A stretch of DNA of 64,000 nucleotides, from NCBI RefSeq assembly GCF_003254395.2, contig NC_037653.1, forward strand, positions 620,001 through 684,000, read 5' to 3'. This DNA comes from Apis mellifera. Taxonomy: Eukaryota > Arthropoda > Insecta > Hymenoptera > Apidae. Below, in pieces: positions 27,241-38,832 of this stretch (positions within the stretch are counted from its first letter, which is position 1; each line of letters starts with the position of its first letter). A model generated the notes under the pieces. The model saw nothing but the letters and a program-made list of their open reading frames with translations. It did not search any database and had not been told where the DNA came from. The translations under genes and the position numbers were made by a program.

Positions 27241-27513
27241 CTTTTTACCAGTCAATTTAATTGAATATTCCTAATTTTTCAAATTTTCTTATATGATTTT
27301 AAATCGTCTTTTATGGGGAACTGGTATTTGAAGATAGGAAAAGAAGGTTCTAACCAGAAGAAAAGACTGTAAAACACTATAGTATATTCTATTTGTATTC
27401 GTTACATGTATCTTGGTATATATATCTCATATACATAGTTACAAACGTGCGCTTATTTAGGTCGGTTGTAATTCGACAACGTATAACATAGCTTCTAAAT
27501 TGTTGGTTGCACG

Positions 27514-27693
27514 ATGAAGATAGATACGCTTATGTTACCTGCTTCAGACTCCATACTGGAACGAAGCTATTTCAACTATCCCGATATCGCTAGAGGGATT
27601 CTAAAATATTCTTGGAACGTACAGATACGACCTATAGACCATGAGTACATCTACAATCGGTTCGCGCAGTCTGCAAATTCTACTCGAACATGA
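27514..27693 (+). CDS. Candidate small ORF, 59 residues, unknown product
   Basis: ATG-to-TGA frame of 59 codons beginning MKIDTLMLPASDSILERSYF, continuing through NYPDIARGILKYSWNVQIRP and ending IDHEYIYNRFAQSANSTRT. Composition is balanced and codon use is not AT-driven, unusual for this intron. There is no hydrophobic signal, no membrane segment and no recognised domain. It lies inside robo intron 1 on the opposite strand. On the minus strand the same block contains ATTTGCAG and GAAGCAG|GTAACA, which could bound a small exon. Either reading is unproven; a conserved non-coding element is the third option. Confidence 0.3.
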   Translation: MKIDTLMLPASDSILERSYFNYPDIARGILKYSWNVQIRPIDHEYIYNRFAQSANSTRT

Positions 27694-28080
27694 ACGTCTG
27701 AGGCGGAACTGCTTGAGAAACATTTCACATCTGTTAGAACATTCATTCAAATTCCGAGATATATGAACATCTTGCCAATTAACTAATTTCCATCTTTAAA
27801 AAGTCTGTTTTTTTAATGCTCTTTTTGGTTGTGACTAATTGTGACTGTGTGATATATATATATATTTATATATTGAAGTATGTTGGAGTGAAATTGGAAA
27901 ATATATAATATGAAAGAACGTGATCATGATGCTTCATATATAATATACTTGTATATATATCTATGTATATTAAAATATAATATATTGTATTAATATATAA
28001 TATATAAATACATAAGAAGATTATATTAATTATATGTATTGAAAAAATTTTTCAGATATCTTTTCTTAAGTACTATATAT

Positions 28081-28425
28081 CAGTGTTTCTCAATCTTTTT
28101 AGCTTTGCAATACATTTTAAAACTAGTTAATTTGCTATACTAATATATCATAATTATTTATTTAAAATGATAACACATTTTGATACTTTTTACAATTTAT
28201 TAATTGTTTAAATAAATTTTTTTTAGAAATATCTTTAAAATAAAAATAGTTATAATATTAATGTTATACATTTTAAATATAATAGTAATTTCATATCATT
28301 ATATTACTTATAAATATTAATAAGTATGTATTATATACTTATATATAAAAATATGTATAGAATATATAAAATTTTAATAGATATAATTGTATAATGTCGT
28401 AATTTTCTTCTAAGAAAAACTGCTG
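28081..28425. mobile_element. Small hAT-like MITE
   Basis: The left end CAGTGTTTCTCAATCTTTTT is a typical hAT terminus. The right end CTAAGAAAAACTGCTG (ending 28425) is its imperfect inverse. Length is 345 bp with an AT-rich, non-coding interior. Flanks CTATATAT and TATGTTAT are only a partial 8-bp target-site match, so the insertion is old or the ends are slightly misplaced. Confidence 0.5.
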
Positions 28426-28539
28426 TATGTTATAGACACAAGATCCTCCAAGTATACAATTTTGGTTATATCTGAAAATCATCATATATATGAAAAAATA
28501 TATATAAATGTAAAAATAATTTTATGTAATAAAAAAAAT

Positions 28540-30860
28540 AACAAATTTGATTCTCACACAATGATTCGTTTTTCTCGTTTCGGCATATGCTTTTACAATA
28601 TCTTAATCTTTATCGCGCTCCATAAATGTCTTTCACAGTGTACGTTTGTATATGTAGCGAAACGTATATGCGCGTACACACGTTCGCGCATTTTTCTTTT
28701 GTCCTCTCGCCTCAGTATTCGGAAACAATAGACATTGTGGCTAAATTAAAATCGCCTCCGGAGTTTTCATATTTCGCTGTTGAACAGAGTCGTGAGCGCA
28801 CGTGAACGAACTCCCAGTTCTTGCGCCCAGTAGGCCCGAGGCATCTCGTTTCATTTCAGTCCTAACCTTCTCCGAATCAAGCTATCTCAGCAACCTGCCT
28901 TGCCAACCCACTGTCACTCTTATTTCTTTTGTATTTTATCATATCCACTTCTCCGCTTCTCCGTTTCTCCTCATTTTTTCGTTTCTCCTCATTTTATTAT
29001 TATTTCTTCCCGCGTTTCTCCACTTCTCTTTCTTCTTTTCTATATCACGATCTCCCTGGCTTCGAGCAATTAGGTTAAGTAAGTATCCCGTTCGAGTTTC
29101 CATCGTCGTTAAATTATGTGCCATAAAACAATAAACGTAAGTCAAGAAACGAGACATGGACTCGCGTGAAACGATTGTCGATGATATTTTTATATGTCGG
29201 ATTATGTTACGATCTTAAATAATCACATATTCGACTTTTTGACGATTTAAACGCGTATATTTCTACGCGTATAGATTGTAGATGTACGATTAATACAATA
29301 CCTAAAAGGTGCGTATACATTTGACGGTGAAACTTTCGAGGCTAATTCTCCAGAGTATTTCTCGTAAACAGCCGATATTAATTTTCACTATCTGACAGTA
29401 ACTTTATTATTAGATGGTCACTTTGAACGCAATGTCCACTTGCGTTGAGGAATACTCTTGAGAACAACTTCTGATAGTTTTACTCTCAAATGTATCCGTG
29501 GCGCAACAATTTGAAACAGACTCTCGTGAATATTAATTTCAACAACGGCTAAATAAACAATAATATATAGATTATGAAGAGAATATAGAGAGATTAAGGC
29601 ACGGTGTTCTCGCACACACGATGACTTGGCTTATGGCTTCACGACTGCAATGTGAGTATTGATTTGCCGCTGTTGCGCTTCACCTCTCTCTCGGTTCTAC
29701 TCGTTCCCTCCGTCTTCAGAAGGCCCCGCCAGCTGTGCTCTGCTTCTTGTCGTTTTCCCCCATTGTGGATTTCCCTTCCTTCGCATTTCGTTTCGTTTCT
29801 TATGTAAATCGTTTATCCTCTCCTTATACCTCACACTTACATTATATTTACACCATATGTATTTACTTACACGATGATTAACGTTTTACTCTACTTTCTC
29901 CTTCTCGCGACTCGTCTATATCTTCTGTTTTCTTTTCCTCCTCTCTTGTGTTTACCTTCATTTCCACCCTCGTCAACTGAACATTCCTTTCCTCGACGTT
30001 TTTCTTGTTCCTTTTCTCCTCCCCTCTTCTTTTGCTTCCTTTTTTTCATTGTGGATACTACTGTACTGATGTGTGGATACCGCTATTAATTATCATCTCG
30101 TCTCGTTCTTCTTTCGTTCTTTTTAATTCATTTCGGTTTAACCATCTTTCGTTATTTTCTTCGAAATTCCTCGCGTATATATTTTTAAAGCTGTTTAAAT
30201 TGTCTTTCTTTGAACTTGTTTATAAAAAGAATGGATAAAACGAAATGTGGAATTCGAGAACAAATGGCGTAGATATTATTAAAATTCAGAAAAAAGTCGA
30301 AGTGGAATTAGAGACGAACGAAAAAGGACGAGGGAGAGGGACAGAAGATAGGTTGAAAAACACATCGTACGAAGTACCAAAGTGTATTTGGCAAGTATCC
30401 AAAGGTATAAACCGATAAAATTCTCGCGAGAAATATCATTTTATAGCGTTTTTCGAAACGTTCTTGTATTAACATTTTTGTTATTTGATTATTTCTTATT
30501 TCACCGATAATTTTTTACAATTAATAAATATATACTCGCGAAATCGATAAGTTCAAATTTTCTAGAGTTACCATGCGCGCGTATGCGACCTCGTATGCGA
30601 GAGAAAGAGGGATTAAAAGAAAGAGGGAAGGGAAGAAAGAGAGAAAGAAAGAAACAGTTTCATTACTTTCGATCCCTAAGAAGGATATTCTTGTAAGAGG
30701 GGAAGGTAGAAGACGAAACGGGAATAACCATTGAATTCCTTGAGACGTGAGGGAAACCTAAGACGCACGGAACCTTCGAAGAGGGTTCGACCGACACACC
30801 CTACTCGAGTTCTTTCAGAGCAGGGCTGGCCAAAGTTGGAAAAAATAGCAGCTTCCTATT
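28540..30860. promoter_or_regulatory. Extended GC-richer region in robo intron 1
   Basis: Over 2 kb of mixed-composition DNA. It includes CT-rich stretches (28930-29050, 29690-30030), CpG-bearing segments (28740-28860, 29280-29460, 30540-30600) and a purine tract (30596-30660). Open frames such as 28802-29134, 29659-29877 and 29874-30089 on the plus strand are Ser/Phe/Leu-rich translations of the pyrimidine tracts and are not credible proteins. Enhancers or an alternative promoter of robo are the likeliest content. Near 30817 the string CAGGGCTGGCCAAAGTTGG resembles a hAT end, but no partner was found. Confidence 0.35.
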
Positions 30861-33800
30861 ATTCGAAGAGAATCGATGATCGACTTCTATTTTCATTACA
30901 GCTAATTTTCTATTCGTTCCTATTTGTTATGTTCATTTATCAACAATGTATCAATTTTATCAACAATTTTATTCTATATATAGATTTATGTTTATGCGAA
31001 AATGAATAAGAAATACTTAAGAAAAACGATTTGCGTCTTGCATAAAATATTCTACATAGTATTTCGAAATGTGTAAAAACTAAAATTTTAAAAATTAAAT
31101 TTGATATATAAAGTTTTGAAATTTTATTTAAAAAGAATATATGAAAATTGAAATATTTCAATATATATTTGAAAATATATTGGAAAATATTTGACAAATA
31201 TGTTAATTAAGAAGGAATATATTATTGGAAAAATCGATACATTTAAGAATGTATGTATCAAATACAAAATTATAATTTAATTTTTTTTACACATTTTTAT
31301 TTTTTTTATTATTAATTGTTGTTTATTAACATTATAAGCTGTTTAATCTATATAAGTTACTTGCTTTCAGATTAGTTGTTGATATTCAATTAATAAATAT
31401 TCACTTAATGAATATTTATATTATATTTATATTATATTTATAGTATTTATTATATTATTATGGAAAAAAAAATTATGGAAAATTTAAATTATTGATATTA
31501 TTTTTGGAATTGATTAATGCTACTATTGCATAATGTTTTTAATTTTATATTTTTTGTTTTATGATTTCAATGTTTATATATAAAATATGTATTTATATTT
31601 ATTTTATCGTTTTATTATCGTTTCATTCATATATATAAAATGAAGATATAAAAGTAATATATTAATAATAACTGCCAATAAATAAATATTAATAAATTAA
31701 TAAATAATTATGTAAATATATTGTAGATATTTATAGAATACATTTAATAGCTAATTATTAATTATTAATTATTAATGTGTTAATTATTTTTTATATATTT
31801 AAGAATAATATGTTTTCCTTTAATCTTTATTTAGTATTTGTAAATTAAGTATAATAATTTTATATCATAATATAGAATAAATCGTAATATTTTATATAAT
31901 ATAAATGTTAAATTTAGATATTATATTACTAAAACATGATTTAAGTTTTCAATTTTACAAATAACATCCATCAATATAAAAAAAATTAATTTATTATATT
32001 ATATAATAATTTATTATTATTTCGAATTTTTATGTCTTTTGTATGTATATGTAAATGTATATGTTTTAAATATTTTATTAATTTATATTAATATTTTCAA
32101 TAATTTATATTTGATTCAATATTTAATAAATTGTTATAAATTTTTACAATTACTATATATTATATATTTAAAGTAATTAAGTTATTTTAATTAAGTGAAA
32201 ATAATAAATGAGAACTAATTTCTTTTTTTCTTATTAATATTTTTGAAAATCAAAAATGAAATATTATATTTTTCTTTATTTCATATTAAACATTAACAAC
32301 ACAATGATTAATTGGCTTAAGTATATAAAAATATTTAAAATTTTTCAATGTATGCAATGTATCTGAATTTGCATTCTATGTTTAATAATCGATAAACATG
32401 TATCTACATATATTGTATATAAATCTATTTTATATAATATACAATGTACATGATTCTCATTCTTACAACAAAATAGAATTAATTTTAATCATACATATTT
32501 ACATAATGTATATATAGATAAGAAAATACAAATATAATATTCGAATATTTAACGTATTTTTAATTATCATTATTAATTTTCATAGTAAAAATTCATTAGA
32601 AGAATTATACGCTCACTCAAAGCAATATCGAAAACTGATATTACGTCAAAGAAAATTAAATCACACACTTTTATACGTAATCTGCTTAATAAAATCAATT
32701 TTCACTATATCGCTATAGGTTATTTCGATCAATTACAAAACGCCTACTATATTTTGTTTATTCATTCTTTAAACAACTATTTTTCATCATTTTAAATAAT
32801 TAATTAATCACATAATCGATTTTATTAGATTAAATATCCATTGTTATACAGATTTACTTCCAATAGCTAGTCGTTTCTATCCAAGTGTTGTGCATAACCT
32901 AATAGTTTCGTTTCACATCGGCTATACTCGGCTATCTTCGCGAGACTTTCCATCCACAAAAATAGACCAACCAATGTCTATCATCCAAGCATGTCTTTTT
33001 ACTAGAGCACAATCAACGCAAAACCTTTCTTGAACGTATTGCCTATTTATGGTTTTGAACTACATGCGTATATATAGGATCTATTCGCCACTAAAGAAAA
33101 TATGTTTTTACACATTTCATATTTATTATTTATTACAACTTTTATATTATTTTACATTATTATCAAATTTTGACAAAATTAGGAAGAAACAGTATTTATT
33201 TAAATTCATCGTATAAAACATATTAAGATTTTTAATTTTTTTTTAGTTGTTAAAAAAAAAGAAAATTATATATTTATTATAATGGCTTATAAATTCTTTT
33301 GAATGTTTTTCGATAAATATATTGTAACGATATAATAATCTTTAATAAAATAAAACAAAATTTTAAAAGAATTAAAAAAAAAAAAATTAAGAAAAATTAA
33401 GAATAATAAATAAAAATTTATTTAATAAAGCATAAAAAATTACTTATAAGATTAGATGCAAAAATAAATAAAAAAAATCCTATCAATAACATATACATCT
33501 AATAATACATTTGAAATTATTGGAAGATTTAAGATTTTAAATTTTTAAGAATTTTAAGATTAAATTCGAATGATTTTATTATGTTTCAATATCACAAAAT
33601 ATTACATTTTTATTTGAGAAATACAAAGAAATATTTCAAATATAATTTCTCAAATATATACTAGTTTTAAATCTTTCAATAAAATCTAGATCTAATTAAT
33701 CTGATCAATGGATAATACATTTACAAAAAAGTTTCTTTTCCCAAAATATAAAAAACTCATTCGAAATTTTATCATCATTCACTTACATATGTATACTATA

Positions 33801-34870
33801 AAAATGCATATCGACTTATATATCGATTGCTTATATACTTCTATATCGACAATTATTTAATAATGTTTACATTATATAAATATTCATCGATTATTCGCGA
33901 CTATTCAATACATTAATTAAATAGAATTAAATTAAATTAAATTTTATCTTTTAATTTTATTTTTTTTTTTTTTTTTTTTTTAGTAATATAAAATGTATTT
34001 CTCGAAAAGAAATATATTTTTTGAGATAAAATTTCTAAGAAAATTTATTATTAAAATATTATTAAAATTTATTATTAAAATATTCATAAAAAATGTACTA
34101 TATATGTAATTATATGCATGTATGTATTAATTGAAATTAAATTGATAAAATAACAAAGAAAGAATAATAATAATAATAATGTGTTTTACTTAAAATAAGA
34201 ACATAAATAATAGAAATTGTAATTCTTCATCGATATGTTCAAGTAATTTCTATTACATATTTATTAAAAATCAAATTCATTTTCGATTTCTTCATAGCAT
34301 GACGTTAATAATTTATTATCATTCCAATTTCGTTTCACGACCTTTGTTTTTAATGAAATCGACTTGTGAACAAAAGATTTATCCTCGATTTTAATTCTTC
34401 GAACATTACCATTTATGTCAGTTTCTGCGCTCATTTGTTATCACATGTCCGAGAACAAGACGTCGTAAAAGAAGAAATACATATCTTTAGTTGAACTCAT
34501 TTTCAGTAAACTATGAACTTATCGATTCGTTGCATTAAATTATATTCATATAATTATTTTATCAATAATTTTTCACATAATACAATTATATTTATACAAT
34601 ATAATATAAATAAATAAAAAATTTTTAATTTTTTTTTTCAATTCGAATTAATGAATAGAAAAATAAAAAAATGTATCCTTATACGATAATATATCAAATT
34701 ATTTATCTCACTATGATAATAATATTAACAGATAATAAATAATAAATTATATTTTTTTTTTTTAGCTTAAAAAACGATGAAAATAAATGAAACGAGTATT
34801 AAAAAAGTGTTAATAGTTTTAGAGATAATGATAAGAGTGAAGAAGATTAAAAAAAAGAATATTCAACTTA
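30860..34870. other. AT-rich remainder of robo intron 1
   Basis: Mostly low-complexity AT-rich DNA with no supportable gene. A modest GC-richer patch at 32870-33070 and a 22-T run at 33960-33981 are the only landmarks seen. The last bases before 34872 carry the donor GTAAGT of the signal-peptide exon. Confidence 0.5.
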
Positions 34871-34871
34871 C

Positions 34872-34932
34872 CATGTACCATAAGGGCGAAAATTGCTGTC
34901 GCGAACAAGTTTCTTAGCCACTCGTTGCGCAT
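34872..34932 (-). CDS. robo1: Robo1-like roundabout receptor, first coding exon (signal peptide)
   Basis: First coding exon of a roundabout axon-guidance receptor, a single-pass membrane protein that binds secreted Slit and mediates repulsion in growth cones. The exon encodes 20 residues plus one base: MRNEWLRNLFATAIFALMVH then G. This is the start of a signal peptide, with a basic N-terminus followed by a hydrophobic stretch from Leu9 to Val19. The exon ends in a canonical donor, CATG|GTAAGT, with the intron beginning at 34871. The start ATG has A at -3 (GAAAAATGC). The one leftover base joins two bases at the start of the exon at 26522-26214 to give a Gly codon, so the mature protein begins near GQLRSPRITEHP. 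Phase and order match the Robo family. The leader upstream has no long ATG-initiated ORF. The exon is short, but the matched splice phase and the Ig1 exon make the call firm. Confidence 0.85.
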
Positions 34933-36290
34933 TTTTCTTTCGAGTACCCAAAGATTCTGGGGAAGGTCGTGAATCACGAACGAAACCCTTTACAATCTTG
35001 GTAACCTGATGTTAACGCATGCTGATCAAAATTGGATGCGAAATTACAGACGAATCCGAAACTTGGATAAATAGAATCAAAACCACAAGAGACACGCACT
35101 CTCGATGTCGATGAGGTTAAACCGGTAAGAGCGGCCACTCGCGAGAGGATTCTCCTTTCGAGTTTGGAGCACAAAGTAGCTTTCCAGGCGAGAGGCGTAT
35201 CTTTCGGCGTGACACTCGCGCGCGCCTCATTTCCATGCCATTACACGTTACCACAAAATACGCGTACGTCTATACGTACAAGGAACGCACACCCACACCC
35301 ACATTATATCCAATACCCACCCACGCACACGCAGTATATGCCTGTGTGTATTCGTACACAAGTTGTGTATATCACGTATATTCACGATTAATACACGTAT
35401 ATTCGTAGTAACGTGAAATAATGTAACATTAAAGCACTAACCGTCCGGTCGGTCGATCACCAGTAGCCCCATTCTTATCGAACAAAACCGACAATTGCTT
35501 TCATACGATGAACTTCTGACATCGCCGAACCACGCGCGCGCGCGCGCGCATGCACACGCAGAGGCGCATACACGTATTAGAAAACGCACATACACGCGTT
35601 CGTAAGCACACGTAATACACGAATCACGTAAAAGAAAACGAAATCACGAGTAATGCACTGGATGTCACGTTCTTCTAGTACACTTTCATTCTCTTTCAAA
35701 GGGAGATGTAGAGGAAGAAAGGTAAAGATATAAAGGGAAAGAGAGAGAAAGAGAGAAAGAACTATTCTAATTCTTTGATCGATCTGCGCGTCCTCATTGC
35801 CACTGATAATACAATCACTGATTTCATATGTTTCGTATTAGGTATCCATTTGCTTTGTCTTGTTTTATTCTCTAATGTTAGCGTACGATCGATTTATTCC
35901 GTCTTTTTGAAGAACGGCGTTCCTTTCAAAATCGATCGCTTCGTGACCGACTGTCAAGTTATGCGTCGTTTCTCTATATCTCGAACAATTATCCACACTT
36001 GTCATTGTATTTGCCATCTTTAATTTGAAAAGGTTTGCGTTATTTATCAAGAATATGAAAATTATATGCACAATTATAATAATAAAGTATAAAAATTCAA
36101 TTTTAAACTAATACACTTCTTTAACAAATGATCAATTCACCGCGACGATTCAGTCACAACTGAGGGTGCAGCAATTCTTTTGGAGCACCACGCGGCACTT
36201 CGGCTATTTTCGAGTATTCTCGTTCATTTTCGGAACCGCTTCGGTTCTCGGCCTTTGGTTTCTCAGTTGATGCTTCTCGGGAACAGAATA
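34933..36290 (-). promoter_or_regulatory. robo1: Probable robo 5' leader and promoter, CpG-rich
   Basis: Directly upstream of the robo start codon the base composition shifts to GC/CpG-rich. There are CA-rich tracts around 35280-35400, a (CG)n run at 35533-35549, many CpG dinucleotides up to about 35640, a purine tract at 35700-35760, and further CpG-bearing DNA at 36120-36290. In AT-rich bee-like genomes such blocks usually mark transcription starts of developmental genes. No TATA box or initiator could be placed with confidence, and a non-coding first exon may also lie here. The block ends where a Tigger transposon begins. Confidence 0.5.
35533..35549. repeat. (CG)n run in the robo upstream region
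   Basis: Seventeen alternating C and G bases followed by CATGCACACGC. CpG is rarely kept in such a run unless the region is unmethylated, which fits a promoter. Alternating purine-pyrimidine DNA of this kind can adopt the Z form. Confidence 0.9.
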
Positions 36291-36848
36291 CAGTAGATCC
36301 CCTTATAGCACGGGTTCATATAACACGGATTCCTGTAACACGGCGAAAAAATTACAACAATAATTATTCGTACAATATAGTACATATTTCTAACAAAACA
36401 TAATATCAAGTGTATAAAACTTGCATTTTAATATTTTAATATAATTTTTAAGAAAGTTTAAAAAATATATGTCCTTAAAGCCTAGGGTTGAATACACTTT
36501 TTTCACTTATGTGCTTTTCTTCCTACTTCTATTTTTTTCTTTTTTTCTCTTTAATATGTATATAGCACAACGGACAACATATGAAAAATGTTTCATGGAA
36601 AAAAATTAACCATCCAACCATGACAAAAAACAATGCATCTCAATCTATAGTGCATCTACCTCGAAATAACTCTATTATTGGTCACAAACAATGAATATGG
36701 CAATCAATGTCAATAAAATATATTTCAGACAAAATATTATCTTTATTATTTCTGATATAAATTATCAATTAAGTTATATAAAGTCAAATATTTTAAATAA
36801 ATTAAAAATAAAATTAATATACATATTAATACATATTAATATACATAA

Positions 36849-36872
36849 TTTATATATATATATATATACATA

Positions 36873-36912
<40 letters not shown>
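36849..36912. repeat. (AT)n microsatellite pair inside the Tigger element
   Basis: Two alternating TA runs, about 36849-36868 and 36876-36912, separated by a CATAATT interruption and followed by a short ATATT repeat. They lie between the left terminus and the transposase relic. Confidence 0.9.
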
Positions 36913-36917
<5 letters not shown>

Positions 36918-36997
36918 TATATTATATTAATATTTATATAAATTGAATTTTTCAGTAGTTTATATGAAATTCGTTTTTTTTAACCATAATTTCTATC

Positions 36998-38590
36998 ATG
37001 AAGAAAAATTTTAAGAACAGAAAATGTATTTTTTTGGAAGAAAAAATTATAATTTTGAATAAATTAAAATCTAATAAGAAAATAACATTGCTGAGAATTT
37101 AAAATTAAATGAGGCAATAATTCGAATGATAAAAGAAATAAAAATAAAATAAGAATTAGAATTTCCTCTAAATCTTTAAATAAATTTGCATGTATAAAAG
37201 ATACTTTAATATATAAAATGAAAAAAATGTTTGATATTATGGATAAAAAATTTTTATTCAAGGAATACAGTTTTGAATAGTCATATGATAAAACAAACAG
37301 TATTGAAAATTTATCAGCATATAAAAAAGTTAAAATTCGTTTCTCTTAATAAATCATATGAACACAATTTAAAGCCAGTAAAGTTAATTTAACAGATTTA
37401 GGAATTGATTTTTCTTATACAATGTTAAAATTGTGGAAGAAAGCGCATCAATCGATAGAGAAGCAGCCCAGAAATTCTAAAAAAAATTTAGTCAAAATTA
37501 GAAGAAAGAAATTATATTGCAGATCAATATAATGTTGACTCATTTGTGTTATATTGAAAAAAAATACCTAAATGCGTTTACATTTCGAAAAATGAAAAAT
37601 CTGCTTCTAGATTTAACTCTTAAAAATAGGATCACTTTTATGTTCAAACGCATCTGAAGATAACGTTACAAAATCCATGTTAATTGATAAACTATCAGTA
37701 ATAAAAATTGATAAGGCAACGTTTCATTTTCATTTTCATTGGCATCAAATAGATATTAGTTTTACAATTGCTTTATGTCAGAAATAGAAGATTATTATAA
37801 AAAAAGATATCAGTTTCAAAATTTTGTTAATTATAAATAATGCATTAAAATATCAAGAAAATTTGAATTATATTTTTATCAGTATCAATTTTATAATATT
37901 AATTGGACCAAAAAATAATAAAAATCTTTAATAAATTTTATTACATAAAATACATTTGAACTAATTTTAGAAAAAATTAATTGTAATATTATACAATTAT
38001 AGAATGATTTTTCAATTTTAAATTGAAAATTATTTTGTATTTCTGAAGGAATTAAAATTTTCGATTTTGAATATTAGAGAGAAATATGGCCTGAAATTGT
38101 TAATAAAGAAAATTGTTTTTTTTATAACATCTATGATAACAGAAATAAATAGTGTAATAAATATTGCTTATACTTTATAGATAGAAGTTAAAAAGAGATT
38201 TGTCGATGAAAAAAACGTCATTGAATTAATTGATAACCAAGATTTAGATGAACAAGAACAATAAATACAAATAGCAGAATCGCCAAGCAATGGAGAAAAC
38301 TTATTACTCAAATTTTCAATAAATCAAAACATTTTATTTTAAAAATGTTGAAGTTATTAAGAATATTTTACGAATAATGATCAATCAAGAGTTCTGACGA
38401 ATTTAAGAAAAAATTGAAAGATTGTTTAATTTGTGTTGAAGAAAAACAAGATTTAAAAAATAACAATAATAATATTTATAAAAATGCAAAAAAAATACAT
38501 TTCAAAACATTTAAAATAATAGTGATGAAACAAGTTATGAAATAACACAGTCAACGTTTAAAAGAAGGCGTCGGAATTTAATTATGAATA
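36998..38590 (+). pseudogene. Tigger/pogo-type transposase remnant
   Basis: No intact frame exists, but pieces of a Tigger/Jerky-like transposase occur in order across shifting frames. An N-terminal helix-turn-helix-like start (MKKNFKNRKCIFLEEKIIIL) is at 36998. An acidic/aromatic segment like A-S-I-D-R-E-A-A-Q-K-F is near 37446. The catalytic-region block at about 37518-37590 reads DQYNVDSFVLY, stop, KKIPKCVYISKNEKSASRF; in the family this is Y-N-x-D-E-T-G-L-F-W, so the DDE residues here are partly lost. A later frame gives LCSNASEDNVTKSMLI near 37640. C-terminal pieces (VDEKNVIELIDNQDLDEQEQ at about 38205-38262 and a terminal TFKRRR-like tail) follow. Many stops and frameshifts are present; it is not functional. 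Confidence 0.75.
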
Positions 38591-38832
38591 AATGTCAATA
38601 AAAATATAACTACTTATTTTATTTCACATAAGACAAATAAAAATTTTTTAATTTTAATATTTGTTTAGAAAAGAAATAAAAAATATTATATCCTTTCATC
38701 TTAAATATTTATTTTATATTTTTTATAGATATGTGTTTTTATATATATAAACTATATTTGTATAGTTTAAGTGACTTATATAACACGGTTTCATATAACA
38801 TGAAACATATCTATTATAGAAGAATCTATATA

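Larger units (their letters stand above)
26523..34871 (-). other. robo1: robo intron 1 (about 8.35 kb)
   Basis: Interval between the two Robo coding exons, bounded by GTAAGT on the 34871 side and TTTCAG on the 26523 side. It holds a diverged tandem array at 26683-27240, a short unassigned ORF at 27514-27693, a small hAT-like element at 28081-28425, a GC-richer pyrimidine- and purine-tract region at about 28540-30860, and otherwise AT-rich DNA at 30860-34870. Large 5' introns with internal enhancers are common in neuronal guidance receptor genes, so the GC-richer blocks are enhancer candidates. That role is inference. Confidence 0.85.
36291..38832 (+). mobile_element. Dead Tigger/pogo (Tc1/mariner superfamily) DNA transposon
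   Basis: The left end begins TA|CAGTAGATCCCC, followed by TTATAGCACGGGTTCATATA and a further ACACGG repeat. This is the style of pogo/Tigger termini. The right end at about 38760-38832, reverse-complemented, reads TAGATTCTTCTATAATAG with GTTATATGAAACCGTGTTAT further in. It is therefore an imperfect inverted copy with a TA at the boundary. Length is about 2.54 kb. Between the ends lies a broken transposase relic on the plus strand. Internal (AT)n runs at 36849-36912 show later decay. It sits immediately upstream of the robo promoter block. Confidence 0.8.

Noticed and set aside
28802..30238. Serial Ser/Phe/Leu-rich plus-strand frames
   Set aside because: Translations of CT-rich tracts; no domain or conserved pattern.
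30810..30840. hAT-like terminus CAGGGCTGGCCAAAGTTGG
   Set aside because: No matching inverse end within several kb; too weak to call an element.
34974..35174. 66-codon upstream frame before robo
   Set aside because: No ATG start; lies in the leader/promoter block. Not a credible upstream coding exon.
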